The notes: generated by a model not told the origin, from the letters alone. 33,704 nucleotides of DNA from Ramicandelaber brevisporus (GCA_025201865.1 MU602904.1:1-33704), one strand, 5' to 3'. Positions 11,464 to 21,336 are shown, counted from the first letter of the stretch. A program made the numbers and translations.

Positions 11464-11471
11464 CCACGTCA
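11464..11471 (-). promoter_or_regulatory. TGACGTGG element, matching the animal unfolded-protein-response element core
   Basis: The minus strand reads TGACGTGG (plus strand CCACGTCA), the core bound by ATF6/XBP1-type bZIP factors in animals. It sits 213 bp upstream of the start codon of a gene for a membrane-tethered bZIP protein, so autoregulation is plausible. An 8-bp match can occur by chance. Confidence 0.35.
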
Positions 11472-11569
11472 CTTTCACTGTGATGGATATTTTTCTTTTC
11501 TTTTCTTGAATGATTTTTCTCTCTCTCTCTCAATAGCTGTTGTGCTGGTTGCAATTCTACTCCACTCCA

Positions 11570-11594
11570 CAACAACAACAACAACAACAACAAC
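11570..11594. repeat. (CAA)n trinucleotide repeat in the bZIP 5' leader
   Basis: About eight CAA/AAC units lie about 90 bp before the bZIP start codon. Similar CAA/CAG-type runs occur in the leaders of PRO1 and the zinc-finger gene, so this is a recurrent leader feature in this genome. Confidence 0.85.
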
Positions 11595-11683
11595 CCCTCC
11601 AGTAATTTTTTTATTCGAACGCATCTTGCCAGAACTCAGGCCACGTTTTTTTTTTCCTATCCTTGTCAAGGCAGAGCGACGAA

Positions 11684-14600
11684 ATGAAGAGTGGTGGAAG
11701 CCCTGCAGGTTCAATGGACCTGGACGAGGCTATCGACGGTCTGCTTAACAGCGGCCTGTTCAACAGCAGCAACAGTGGCGCGACTCCTCCAATCACAAAC
11801 GAAGCAGATGCCCTTCTCGCTGCTCTCATCAACAGCACTTCACCACAGCTGTCCAACAACTCCTCGTCGCCTGGCAGGAGCCACTCGATTGACCTGCTGG
11901 CAGCTTCTGCTACTGCTGGAGCATCATCCAGCACTGGCACCGCTGCTGTGCCTAACCCCTTTGCTTCACTTGACGGCTCTACTGGAGGAGCCAGCAATGG
12001 GCTTTGGCCGTCTCTCGAATTGGACCAGCAGCTGCTTCTGCTACAACAGCAACCACAGCAGCAACTATCAGACTCAGGCCAGACGCAGATTGATGGAGCA
12101 CTGTTGGATGAGTTGCTGGGAACACCGCCAGATTCGGCAAGTCTCGATTCCTGGCTGAAATCTCTCACGGACTCCACACTGCTTCCTGGGAACTTCAGCT
12201 TTGGCGCCACAATTCAGAATGTGGACAATGTCAATAATAGCAACGATGGCAACGATGGCAATGATGACAACGATGATGACGATGATGATGCATGCAGCGT
12301 TGACTCCGATTCTAGCGATCAGCCCTTGCGATTAACCTCGACCATTGCGGGTACAGCTAGTGTCAATGGCGACACAAAGAGCACTCTGCCAACACCGCCA
12401 GAGATGAACGACGACTCGAGTGGATCAGACATTGCGAGCTCCTATTCAGATGTTCCACCCCCGCGCAAGAAGCCACATCAAGAAACACCAGCCAGGCCGA
12501 TCCATCCCATGCCAGCTTCATTGATGTCACCGACTGGTCGCAAAGTTGTTCCAATCATGCCTGCATCTACAACGCGTCGCCAGAGTACAGACGGCCCAGA
12601 GCCATCAGTAGTGCCAACCGTGGCATACATGGGTTCACCAGCAATGAGTAGCGTGCAATCGCCACAAATGAGTTCACCCACTCCAGCAACAGCAGCAGTT
12701 CATCAAACGAAAAGCGACAAGTCTTCCGCTGTGATGCAAATTGCGCCTTCGTCTAAACAGCCTACACCAAACACAGCAGCAGCGATGCCCATAATGGACA
12801 AGCGCCAAGAGCGATTGATGAAGAACCGCGCATCAGCCTACGAGTCTCGCAAGCGTAAGCGTGAACACATGGAGAGTCTGGAAACGGAGAATGTTGAACT
12901 CAAGGAGCGAATCTCAAAGTTAGTCGACCAAATCAGCAAATTGACCAAGGAGCGCGATTCCTTGTCCACGGAATGCCAGAAGCTGCGCACAGAGAATTCA
13001 TCACTACGCAAGGGTCAGTCTGTGGCTGCATCTAAAGCAACTTCCACCACCAAATCAAAATCCAAAAAGACAGCTCCAGCAGCACCAGCAGCACCAGCAA
13101 CACCAGCGGCTGCGGCTACACCGGCATCATCGATGACAATATCAAAGACTGCCTCAGTCTCCACACCGCCCGAAACTCACTTCCTCAGCTCACTACTACC
13201 AGCAACTATCGTGCCGACTGTATCACCTGGCTCACTCATGGACATTAACGGACTCGGCACTTCGAGCATCTTTGACAGTGTGACATCACCAACATCAATG
13301 TTCCAGCTCGACGGATTCGGTCTCGACCATCCAAACACTCCGCCTGGCTCATCCCCTGGCTGGTCATCATCCGGCTCCACTGGTTCTGGCGACGAAATGG
13401 CTCTGCGCTCCCCAACAACCACCAGTCCATCGGGCAGTGCTGCCAGCCGTCTTCGTCAGTCGGCTCCTCTCATGCTAATGGCAGCCATGTTTTCATTTGC
13501 ACTGTTCGCCATCCCGATGTCACAGTATGGCAGTGGCGGCAGCAACTCAAATGGAGGTTCTGGCATGGTTGGTTACCATCGTGAGTCTCATCATCACGCA
13601 CACCATCACCAAAATGGACAGAATAGCCCTCGTGTCTTTGAGGCACCAGCCGCACAGCAAGGCAGCTCGACTGGTTTGGTTCTTGCCTTTGACGAGTCCC
13701 GTCCACCCAAGACGAACGAGCGTTCGACCAGATCGCCACGGATTCAGCCCAGCCATGACCGTTTGGCCAAGCTGCGGTCTTCCTTGGTTTCATTGACGAA
13801 CCTGCCATCGAATCTGCTCTCTGCGCGCTTCTCAACGGTGGATCTGGCTCGCTGGGTCATTGGCAGACTACAGTTTGCTCATCTTATCAACAGTGAGACA
13901 CAGATTGCAACCAACTCACCTGTTTCGTCATCGCAGCAGCCTGCTGGTCCACATGATGTCGTCACCTGGCAGCCGCCTTCTCCACCGCCTCAAGCACCTG
14001 TGAAGCTCGAGCACCAACAGCAGCACACTGTCGCTGCAACAGCCACGGTAGTCATCCCATCAAAGAGTGGTGCCAGCCCAACCTCATCTTCCAAGAACAG
14101 CGTCTATGCTCAATCTTCAGGAACTCAAGGTGGCGACATTGCCATGCTGTATTGCCCGATTTTGCAGCACTTCATCATGCCACAGACCGATCCAATCGAG
14201 CCATACCATGGCTACAGCACTTCCTCGTCTGCACCAGCCATCACCGCGCAGATTATGCTATCGGCAGCAACTCCGGGTCCAATCCTCCGTGCTCCCAAGA
14301 ATGTAAAGAGCAAAACTCCACCTCAGAAGCTGTTTGATGTTGAACCCGTGCCAGCCAAGCCACAACAGCAGCGCCAGCAATACCACCACCACCAACAAAA
14401 TCACTACGAGGATGTGGACGACTTTGACGAGCATCATCCTGCAAATCATGAATCTGCCGAGTCTGGCGCAGCTTCTGGCCACACAAACAACATAAGCTTG
14501 ACCACTGTTAACGGTGGCCCAGCCGTGCCCCGTCCTCGAATTGCACTGTTTGCTCCACTCCATGATCACTCCAATGCACCTGATGCTCGCTATCCCTCCC

Positions 14601-14764
14601 CTTGGGATGCCGCGGCTGCAGGCAAGTTCTCGACCGAGTCTCCGCTTAACCGCAATGGCGATAAGATTGGTACAGGTCGGTATCTGCGATTGGAAATGGA
14701 GGTTGTTGACTCGGCTGTTGTCGATGCATCGAACTATGCAGCTGGTTTACTACCAATGGCTTAA
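11684..14764 (+). CDS. Membrane-tethered bZIP transcription factor (ATF6/Hac1-like)
   Basis: The 1026-residue protein has an N-terminal region with LL-rich amphipathic motifs (DALLAALINS at 42-51, ALLDELLG at 139-146), like an activation domain. An acidic stretch follows (about 188-209), then a bZIP domain. The basic region has the invariant N-x7-R pattern (N381 to R389, NRASAYESR), and seven heptad leucines run without a break (399, 406, 413, 420, 427, 434, 441). The basic region resembles Hac1 and ATF6 types. At about 593-612 there is one strongly hydrophobic segment, followed by about 410 residues that include a His-rich patch and one sequon (NIS). This is the layout of ER-anchored ATF6, CREB3 and plant bZIP28; fungal Hac1 lacks a membrane span. 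No clear site-1 protease motif was found. The start is the first ATG; the open frame upstream begins at TTG. A role in ER stress is inference. Confidence 0.82.
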   Translation: MKSGGSPAGSMDLDEAIDGLLNSGLFNSSNSGATPPITNEADALLAALINSTSPQLSNNSSSPGRSHSIDLLAASATAGASSSTGTAAVPNPFASLDGSTGGASNGLWPSLELDQQLLLLQQQPQQQLSDSGQTQIDGALLDELLGTPPDSASLDSWLKSLTDSTLLPGNFSFGATIQNVDNVNNSNDGNDGNDDNDDDDDDACSVDSDSSDQPLRLTSTIAGTASVNGDTKSTLPTPPEMNDDSSGSDIASSYSDVPPPRKKPHQETPARPIHPMPASLMSPTGRKVVPIMPASTTRRQSTDGPEPSVVPTVAYMGSPAMSSVQSPQMSSPTPATAAVHQTKSDKSSAVMQIAPSSKQPTPNTAAAMPIMDKRQERLMKNRASAYESRKRKREHMESLETENVELKERISKLVDQISKLTKERDSLSTECQKLRTENSSLRKGQSVAASKATSTTKSKSKKTAPAAPAAPATPAAAATPASSMTISKTASVSTPPETHFLSSLLPATIVPTVSPGSLMDINGLGTSSIFDSVTSPTSMFQLDGFGLDHPNTPPGSSPGWSSSGSTGSGDEMALRSPTTTSPSGSAASRLRQSAPLMLMAAMFSFALFAIPMSQYGSGGSNSNGGSGMVGYHRESHHHAHHHQNGQNSPRVFEAPAAQQGSSTGLVLAFDESRPPKTNERSTRSPRIQPSHDRLAKLRSSLVSLTNLPSNLLSARFSTVDLARWVIGRLQFAHLINSETQIATNSPVSSSQQPAGPHDVVTWQPPSPPPQAPVKLEHQQQHTVAATATVVIPSKSGASPTSSSKNSVYAQSSGTQGGDIAMLYCPILQHFIMPQTDPIEPYHGYSTSSSAPAITAQIMLSAATPGPILRAPKNVKSKTPPQKLFDVEPVPAKPQQQRQQYHHHQQNHYEDVDDFDEHHPANHESAESGAASGHTNNISLTTVNGGPAVPRPRIALFAPLHDHSNAPDARYPSPWDAAAAGKFSTESPLNRNGDKIGTGRYLRLEMEVVDSAVVDASNYAAGLLPMA

Positions 14765-14956
14765 AACTGCAGAAGCACCTTGCTTACATTACCTTATTCA
14801 TTTAGTATTATTGCGTTTATTACTTTACCACCTTACTCGCTCTGTTTTTTTATTTGTTTTTAATTGTGTTGTCATTCGTATTATCATTCGTTGTTTGTCC
14901 TTGATGCACACAAGCCTCATTCGGGCAACTTCACCTAATACTAAAGTACCCACAGA

Positions 14957-16462
14957 ATGAAACACGACCTCGTAGATCGCACCCCTGAGTTAGGCCACAG
15001 TGCAAGCAAGCGTCCTGCTCTGACTCGCCCTCCACTTGGGCTGCTCGATCTACCCACCGAGCTGTTAGATGAGCTTGCGCTGTACTTTCGAGCTGGCGAA
15101 GCGAAACCAGTTTTGACGGCCCACAGCATCCTGCACGATGTATTTACTCGATGCATCTGGCGCAGCATTGAACGTGCGACTGATTCCGTGATTTGGCGGT
15201 TTTCCTCGTCAGGATGGCAGCGATATGGCCATCTAGTGCGCAGAGTGTCTATCCGCCCGGCTACACTCAACTATATACTACTGGAGTCTATTCAGAATGT
15301 TGTCCATCTTTCATTCGAGCTTCCTTGTTTAGAAACGGTGCTTGGTAATGGTGCTACTCATAAGATGCGCAATCTGCAACGTGTCAATGTCAATTACAGC
15401 TTCACTTACAAACCAGTTAACAAGCATGCAGCTTTGGCGAATAGTTGGCTTTCTAAAGCGAAGAAATCTGGACAATGTGTTAGTTTTACGTGGATGCTAA
15501 TCATCAATGACCAATTTAAGTACGATGACATATGTAAATTTGTAGACTGCTTGGCTGACACTGAAACAAACACTCTGTCTGTTACGATACGCGATACAGA
15601 TAAACTTGACGCAAACAAAATGTCAAAACTCGCCTTGATGGCAAACGAGATTGATGCACAGCCCTCTACTCAGCTTACCATGCTGACTGGTCGCCATCCA
15701 GGTGTTAATTTCCCTCAGCTACAGAAGTTAAAGTGGCTCATCAGTGCCTTTGAGTCAGTGCCTCAGATCCAAGACGCTACTGGATTCATTCCAGACAGAT
15801 TTCCATCATTAAAAAAACTTGAACTGTACTACAAACACAACGATTTGGATATCATTCGGCAGCTATTTTTACATACATGGCACAGTATCACATCGCTCGA
15901 ATTGCGTAATGTTGAGAATAGTCTCATGCTCGATCACATCGTTCAGCGTCTCCCTAATGTTACTCACTTGACTCTGAGTTGGTGTCCGTGTCCAATCAAT
16001 CTCCCATTTATGGCAATAAATCTTCCTAACCTGCAGTATCTGACACTTGATCACACTGAGGAAATTACTGTGGGTGCTGGTGAACAACCTGCACTGTTCT
16101 CGAGCCTCGTGCAGCTGTCGCTGACAAGATACGGCACAAGCCCTATGAAACATGGAGCTCTATCTTGTATTATACACAACGCACCGTATGTGCACACTCT
16201 CATTATCAGAGGTTATTTGATATCAAAAGAGTCTTTAGATAGATTCACTGAGCAATCGAATCAGTCAGTTATATCGCTTGTCACTGGATTGCGCGCTTGG
16301 GATCGTAGCCACAGAGAGCAGGTTGATCATTTACTGGCGCTATTCCCAAATACTCGGTGCTTGAAGCTAATAATTGTGGATTACTCTGACATTCGATCCA
16401 TGCGTGAACACCATCCTAATGTTAACTTTATTAACGTCAAAGCTTCAAGATACTCTTATTAA
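14957..16462 (+). CDS. F-box-like protein with leucine-rich C-terminal region
   Basis: The 501-residue protein has an F-box-like motif at about 28-72 (LLDLPTELLDELALYF, then ...VFTRCIWRSI). The rest has irregular leucine-rich segments, such as FPSLKKLEL, ITSLELRNV, VTHLTLSW, LQYLTLDH and LVQLSLTR. This arrangement is typical of F-box proteins that recruit substrates to an SCF (Skp1-cullin) ubiquitin ligase. The leucine-rich part is too degenerate to count exact LRR units. The substrate is unknown. Codon use looks less biased toward C-ending codons than in the UBC4-like and SEC26 genes, which suggests low expression. It follows the bZIP gene by 192 bp and converges with PRO1, about 70 bp away. 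Confidence 0.7.
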   Translation: MKHDLVDRTPELGHSASKRPALTRPPLGLLDLPTELLDELALYFRAGEAKPVLTAHSILHDVFTRCIWRSIERATDSVIWRFSSSGWQRYGHLVRRVSIRPATLNYILLESIQNVVHLSFELPCLETVLGNGATHKMRNLQRVNVNYSFTYKPVNKHAALANSWLSKAKKSGQCVSFTWMLIINDQFKYDDICKFVDCLADTETNTLSVTIRDTDKLDANKMSKLALMANEIDAQPSTQLTMLTGRHPGVNFPQLQKLKWLISAFESVPQIQDATGFIPDRFPSLKKLELYYKHNDLDIIRQLFLHTWHSITSLELRNVENSLMLDHIVQRLPNVTHLTLSWCPCPINLPFMAINLPNLQYLTLDHTEEITVGAGEQPALFSSLVQLSLTRYGTSPMKHGALSCIIHNAPYVHTLIIRGYLISKESLDRFTEQSNQSVISLVTGLRAWDRSHREQVDHLLALFPNTRCLKLIIVDYSDIRSMREHHPNVNFINVKASRYSY

Positions 16463-16531
16463 AGATGATTATTAACTTGTTTAAATAATTAACTCTCGCA
16501 AACTGTCACTATTTTTTTTTTTGGAATCGGA

Positions 16532-18070
16532 TTACTTGTGACCATGTTGGTGGTGATGATGGTGAAAGTGTTTGGCGGCTGAACGACGGATATCATCCTC
16601 GGTGAACGAATTGATCACATTCACTGGCACCGAAATGGCCAAACTATCCCGATGCACCACACTTTCGTCATCAGCATAGCCCAGCAGCTCTTGAATCTGT
16701 GAGCTGTGGCATCCCTTGATGCGGCTAATCTCGCTGGATGTGTAGTTTGCCAAGCCATACCCAATCACCACAGTATGCTTCCGAGGAGCATTGTCACCGG
16801 TGTCGCTACCACCACCACCACCACCATCACCACCATTAGCAGGAATCTCGCACATAATTTGAACACGCTGATTGGCAGCGAAATGACCCTCAACACGAAC
16901 AATGCCAGCCGCGAATAGACTCTTCTTGAACTTGGCCACAGCCACAGCAGCACCTGCATCTATGACAATCTTGCCGTAAGAATACAGGCCGAGAACCCAC
17001 CATTTGCGAGTGTTGAGAGGACGTGGACTGGCAATGAAGCGAGTGCAAATGGTCTTGGTTGCGTGTCGCTCAATAGAGGGCATCGGAATACCTGCGGCTG
17101 CTGGAGATGGAGAAGATGCTGAAGACGAGGATGATGACGATGACGTCAAGTCTACAGATGGCGCTGAGCTAGCGGTGATGTCACCCAATTTGAGCTTGTC
17201 CAATTCAGAGGCAGCAACAGCGGTGGCCAATGCAGCAGTCTCCTTCTGGCGAATCGCCATCAGCTCTTCAACAACAGTCTTAACATGTGCCAAATGAGTT
17301 GATTTCATAACTATCGTCTCCACACCAGCTGCAGATGCCAATTCTGCTGCAATCAGTTTTGTAGCCATTCCGCCCGTGCCCACCGAAGTTCCACTGCTCG
17401 ACACATCCACAATTTTACGCAATGCTGGGATGTCTTCAACAACCCGCACTGGTTTGGCATCTGGGTTAGTGCGTGGATTGTCAGTGTATAAACACTCTAC
17501 ATCCGTCAATAAGAACAGCAAATCAGCATGGATCATACCGGCAGTAATTGCGCTCAAAGTGTCATTGTCGCCAAATCTAATTTCACCCACACTCACCGTA
17601 TCATTCTCATTCACAATCGGCACAACTCCCATTTGCAACAGTGCTTGGAATGTATTGCATGCATTGACATATTGCGTACGCTCTGACAAGTTTCCACGCG
17701 TCAATAATAGCTGAGCAACAGGCTGATCCAACTGTCCAAACAAATCGTCCCAGATTGCCATCAATCGGCCTTGGCCAACTGCAGCCACGGCTTGTTTGTG
17801 AGCAATATCAGTCGGTTTTGTGGGCATGCGCAAGCGACGGAGACCAGTGGCAATTGCGCCAGAGGACACGAGAACTACTCGGTGGCCAGCTTCGCGGAGA
17901 CTGCAGACGAGCTCAACCATTGCTGAGAGATTGCTGAGCAGCGGGAGATGAGTGGTTGAGTCGCAGATGGAGGATGTGCCCAGCTTGAACACAATCGTCA
18001 AGCCATGAGCCTGCTGCTGTTGCTGCTGATCGCCTACCGTGGCAGCTGCCGTTGTAATGTTTGAAGACAT
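16532..18070 (-). CDS. PRO1: Glutamate 5-kinase with PUA domain
   Basis: This enzyme catalyses the first step of proline synthesis, ATP-dependent phosphorylation of glutamate to gamma-glutamyl phosphate. The 512-residue protein has an amino-acid-kinase domain with VFKLGTSSI near 27, VLVSSGAIATGLRR near 66, VPIVNENDTVS near 150 and VGTGGMATKLIAA near 228. A Ser/Ala-rich linker follows, then a PUA domain (about 350-490, RKWWVLGLYSYGKIVID...). The stand-alone form, not fused to glutamyl phosphate reductase, is the fungal and bacterial arrangement. The enzyme is longer than yeast Pro1 because of the poly-Gln leader, the linker and a His-rich tail of about 12 residues. The ATG at 18070 is well placed before a CAG/CAA run. 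The 5' leader on the minus strand is rich in CAA/CAG/AAT triplets. Confidence 0.94.
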   Translation of the reverse strand: MSSNITTAAATVGDQQQQQQAHGLTIVFKLGTSSICDSTTHLPLLSNLSAMVELVCSLREAGHRVVLVSSGAIATGLRRLRMPTKPTDIAHKQAVAAVGQGRLMAIWDDLFGQLDQPVAQLLLTRGNLSERTQYVNACNTFQALLQMGVVPIVNENDTVSVGEIRFGDNDTLSAITAGMIHADLLFLLTDVECLYTDNPRTNPDAKPVRVVEDIPALRKIVDVSSSGTSVGTGGMATKLIAAELASAAGVETIVMKSTHLAHVKTVVEELMAIRQKETAALATAVAASELDKLKLGDITASSAPSVDLTSSSSSSSSASSPSPAAAGIPMPSIERHATKTICTRFIASPRPLNTRKWWVLGLYSYGKIVIDAGAAVAVAKFKKSLFAAGIVRVEGHFAANQRVQIMCEIPANGGDGGGGGGSDTGDNAPRKHTVVIGYGLANYTSSEISRIKGCHSSQIQELLGYADDESVVHRDSLAISVPVNVINSFTEDDIRRSAAKHFHHHHHQHGHK

Positions 18071-18417
18071 ACTCCACTGTTGCTACTCGTAGTCTATTAT
18101 TGCTGCTATTGCTACTGCTATTGCTACTGTTATTGTTGTTGTTGCTGTTGTTGTTGAAGATTCAGACAGCGTATAGTGCGCGTAGTAGATCAATTTCTAT
18201 TCGCGCTCCTCGGCGAGTTTTTATTCTGACAGCTCTGACTCGGGATGTGACTCTTGTTGCATACTACACATCATGTATACCATCATACATCGATATCAAC
18301 TTTATGGCATTCTAAGAAAATTAATACCGGTAAGGGAGAGTAATCTTGTTTAAAAAATAAATGAAAAATAAGAGTAAAGCAATTAGACGCTTACTAGTGC
18401 TTAAAGTTAATTTATGT
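18071..18417. other. 347-bp spacer between PRO1 start and MPE1 stop
   Basis: The left part (about 18078-18157) is a degenerate trinucleotide repeat, CAA/CAG/AAT-type on the PRO1 sense strand, and is probably the PRO1 leader. The remainder should hold the PRO1 promoter and the MPE1 3' end. No gene is seen. Confidence 0.6.
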
Positions 18418-19154
18418 TTATCTACGGGAGGAAACCCATCCATCCCACTTGTCACGCGAATCGCTCTTGTCATCACGTCGATAATCACGGCGTGGTGGTG
18501 GTGGTGGTGGAGACCTCGAACGGGATCTATCTCTACGTTTGTTGTTGCCACGATCATTGTCATCATTATCAGAATACTTGCCATTTTCACGGTCACGCTT
18601 GGCACGACCGCGGCCGCCACGACGACGGCGACGACGATTGCGCTTACGCTTGCCATCACCGCCACCTGGACCATCACGACGAGGAGAACGCGAGCGGGAA
18701 CGCGAAGGTGATGGGGAGCGGGATAGAGAGCGACGGCGTGAACGAGAATAAGCTGGTGAGCGAGAGCGGGAGGGGGAACGCGAACGGGACCGAGGACGAG
18801 AGCGGGTGTAGGATGGCGAACGACGACGGCGTTCTCTACGGGATGACGAATACCGGTCTCGAGATGGAGAGCGCGAGCGACCGTGAACCAACGAACGGGG
18901 TGGTGTTGGTGGATGAGAATCACTCTCCGATATCTCACCAGGTGAGCGAGGCGATGGTGCTGCCGATGGTGCTGCCGATGGTGCGGCTGATGGCGCGGCA
19001 GATACATTAACTGATGGCGGCTGTGATCCATTCTGACTCGACTGATCTTTATGCTGCTTTTCCAGCTGAGTCTTACGAACCAACTCTGCCAAATGTGGAG
19101 GCAATTGGACTGGACGAGACTGGATTGGTGGTGGTGGTTGTTGTTGAGGAACAG

Positions 19155-19194
<40 letters not shown>

Positions 19195-20865
19195 GGTAGG
19201 GGCTGCTTGTGGCGGAAGATGGTGGTGCATCATACCGGGCATGGGCATTGGGCGATATCCAGGATGACCATAGCCTGGATACTGCTGCTGATGTGGCTGC
19301 TGCTGTTGCTGATGAATAGGCATGTGAGAATATTGATAGTACTGATGAGGATATCCACCAATCTGAGGAGGAGGAACAATGGGGATAGATGCAGCTGCTG
19401 GATGAACATTTGTGATTGGAATGCTGTGAGAGGAAGGCAGAGGCTGCGAACCAGACACTGGAATTGTGCCAGTGCCGCCACTAGGTAATGAAGTGACGAT
19501 GGGCATGTTGCTAGCCGCTGGCACATTTTGAGAAGAGGTAGTGGTGGAATAAGAAGCAACAGCAGTAGTAGCAGTGGCAGTGGCAGCAGTGGCAAGGGCA
19601 TGATCACGACGTAACTTATCAACGGCCACGCGTACATCTAAATCAGATGTAATTTGGTCAAAAGAAATGATGGAGTGACAATTATGACACGATGACACAG
19701 CAGAGGTGGATGGAGAAGACATTGAAGTAGAAGAGACACAATCCTCACAAAACAATGCATTACAGCAGGGAGTACGGACTGCATTGCGAACCAAATTATT
19801 GCAGATGCCACACTTGTACTCGGGTGGAACCTCAAAAGACACCGATGATCCATTTACGCCGTCATTCGAGGCAGCATGGCCCTCGGAAGACTGAATGATC
19901 GAAGTAGAAGTAGCGGTAGAAGTAGAGGTAGAAGTAGCGGTAGTAGTGGTAGAAGGTTTAACTCCATTTACAGTGCTTGAGTCTTCATCAACAGCATCTG
20001 CACCTACAATGTGCTGCTGGAGACGTTCCCATGCAGCAGTATTCGTCTGTCGAATAGCATACTGACCAGTGGACGTAATCAGCGACGCACCAGCAGCAGA
20101 GGCTTCCGCAGTAGGTGCATCAACCAGCTGCAGGAACATTTTGGGAATGCCAGTGGCCCGATGCACTCGCTGTTGATTGCCATCCGGGCCACTTGTGACA
20201 TTTGGGCACTCAGTAATGTGGTGGCCGCCAATGCCGCACTTGAAGCAAACGTACGAAGCCTTGACGGGACGCGTTGGGCGAGCACCTCCACCAGGCGCTC
20301 CAGCTCCAGCTCCAGCTCCAGCTCCAGGTGCATGTGGGCGGAAGCGGACAGGCTGTTTAGGGTTAACTTGAGCATGCATCAACAGCTCTTGTTGAGTGTA
20401 CAGCGACTCTTTAGCAAGCAGCTGTTGAAGGCTAGACTCATCCATCGACATTGTGTCAGCTCCGGCTCCAACTCCAGCTCCAACTCCAGCAGCCTGTTGA
20501 TGCTGCAACTGATACTGGGGCTGGTACTGATTCACCGAGTTGCTTTGAGCACTGGCGAGTTGCTTCTGGAGCTGTTGAGCCTTAGCCTGTTGCGAAGCAG
20601 CACCTTTGCCAACAAGCTCCATATAGCCAGAGCGGCCAGGTTTGACCGGCACACGGCCAACAATCAACGACGTATGCCGAGGTATCATCTCACTAAGCTC
20701 GACATACTCATCGCCAGACTCGTTTGTAACCCTCACATCATATGAGCCTTCGCCGAGTGCTGTAAACACTGCGATTTTGAAGTCGGCGAGGCTGATAGCA
20801 TTGCCATCGAAGGACACCTCGTTCTGCTTGCCAGCGGCGCCGATCCTGTAGAAGACGCTCGGCAT
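18418..20865 (-). CDS. MPE1: Mpe1/RBBP6-type protein: DWNN domain, zinc knuckle, RING finger, RS tail
   Basis: Mpe1 is a subunit of the pre-mRNA cleavage and polyadenylation factor; its animal counterpart RBBP6 is also a RING ubiquitin ligase. The 815-residue protein has the ubiquitin-like DWNN domain at 1-75, starting at the initiator Met (MPSVFYRIGAAGKQNEVSFDG). A CCHC zinc knuckle lies at 207-220 (C-x2-C-x4-H-x4-C). A RING/U-box-like finger lies at 352-396 (CGIC...CCNALFCEDC...CHNC), followed by Gln/Pro-rich sequence. The last 160 residues or so are dense in RS, SR and basic residues. Yeast Mpe1 (about 440 residues) lacks such an RS tail, which recalls animal RBBP6 and splicing-linked proteins. 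A four-copy AAPS repeat lies just before the RS region. The start is certain because the DWNN domain begins there. Confidence 0.93.
18953..19000 (-). repeat. 12-bp tandem repeat, four copies, inside MPE1
   Basis: Four near-identical 12-bp units (18953, 18965, 18977, 18989) encode a repeated Ala-Pro-Ser-Ala pattern between the Gln/Pro-rich region and the RS tail. The first two copies are identical. It is an in-frame minisatellite, so length variation would not break the gene. Confidence 0.85.
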
Positions 20866-21266
20866 GTAGCTTCAATGGAGGATGAAACGGGAAAGCAACA
20901 GCAACAGCAACAAAAGTGGGTTAAAAAGTAAAAAAAAAAAAATCGAAGGAGGAAACCAAAACAACAGCGTTCAAGAGTTGGGGAGAAGAGGCCAGGTTCA
21001 GGATTAATCAGCCTGTCCGATTGATTGATTAACCATACTGTGATGAGATGGAGGACTCATGTTACTTACTACTGTAGAGTTGCAACATTTTGCATAATCA
21101 ACTTTTCTCAAGCCGATTCATGTCAGTGTTACTTCCACTTCTAACAGCTGACAATGCTAATTACAGATAAGTTAAGTTCATCCAGTTAGACTTTACTATC
21201 GGCATTTTTGCGTTTTCATTACAAACTGTACCTTCTCATCACGTAGTGCTGGATAGCAGTTTGGAT

Positions 21267-21283
21267 GACAAAGTCACTTTGTC
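21267..21283. promoter_or_regulatory. 17-bp palindrome, GACAAAGT-C-ACTTTGTC
   Basis: The two 8-bp arms are perfectly inverted around a single central C. The core AAGTCACTT recurs, on the opposite strand, in a second palindrome about 52 bp away (centre to centre). A dimeric factor site is likely; its binding protein is unknown. Confidence 0.5.
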
Positions 21284-21316
21284 GATTTTGTTCGCGTTTG
21301 TTTTGTTTGTTTCCCA

Positions 21317-21336
21317 CAAACGAAGTGACTTGTTTG
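21317..21336. promoter_or_regulatory. 20-bp imperfect palindrome sharing the AAGT-S-ACTT core
   Basis: The sequence CAAACGAAGTGACTTGTTTG is inverted-symmetric apart from one extra base in the left arm. It contains AAGTGACTT, the reverse complement of the core at 21271-21279. It lies about 120 bp upstream of the zinc-finger start codon. Confidence 0.5.

Larger units (their letters stand above)
10569..11683. other. 1.1 kb divergent intergenic region (promoters of the giant gene and the bZIP gene)
   Basis: No coding region is supported here. Next to the giant gene there is a pyrimidine tract on its sense strand (plus-strand GAAA/AAAG runs at about 10604-10648). The middle holds a 10-bp direct repeat GGGGTACATG at 10995-11004 and 11021-11030. 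Toward the bZIP gene there are a tandem TGTTGAGTAA repeat (11373-11392), a TGACGTGG element on the minus strand (11464-11471), CT tracts (about 11490-11532), a (CAA)n run (11570-11594) and a T run just before the start. Confidence 0.7.
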
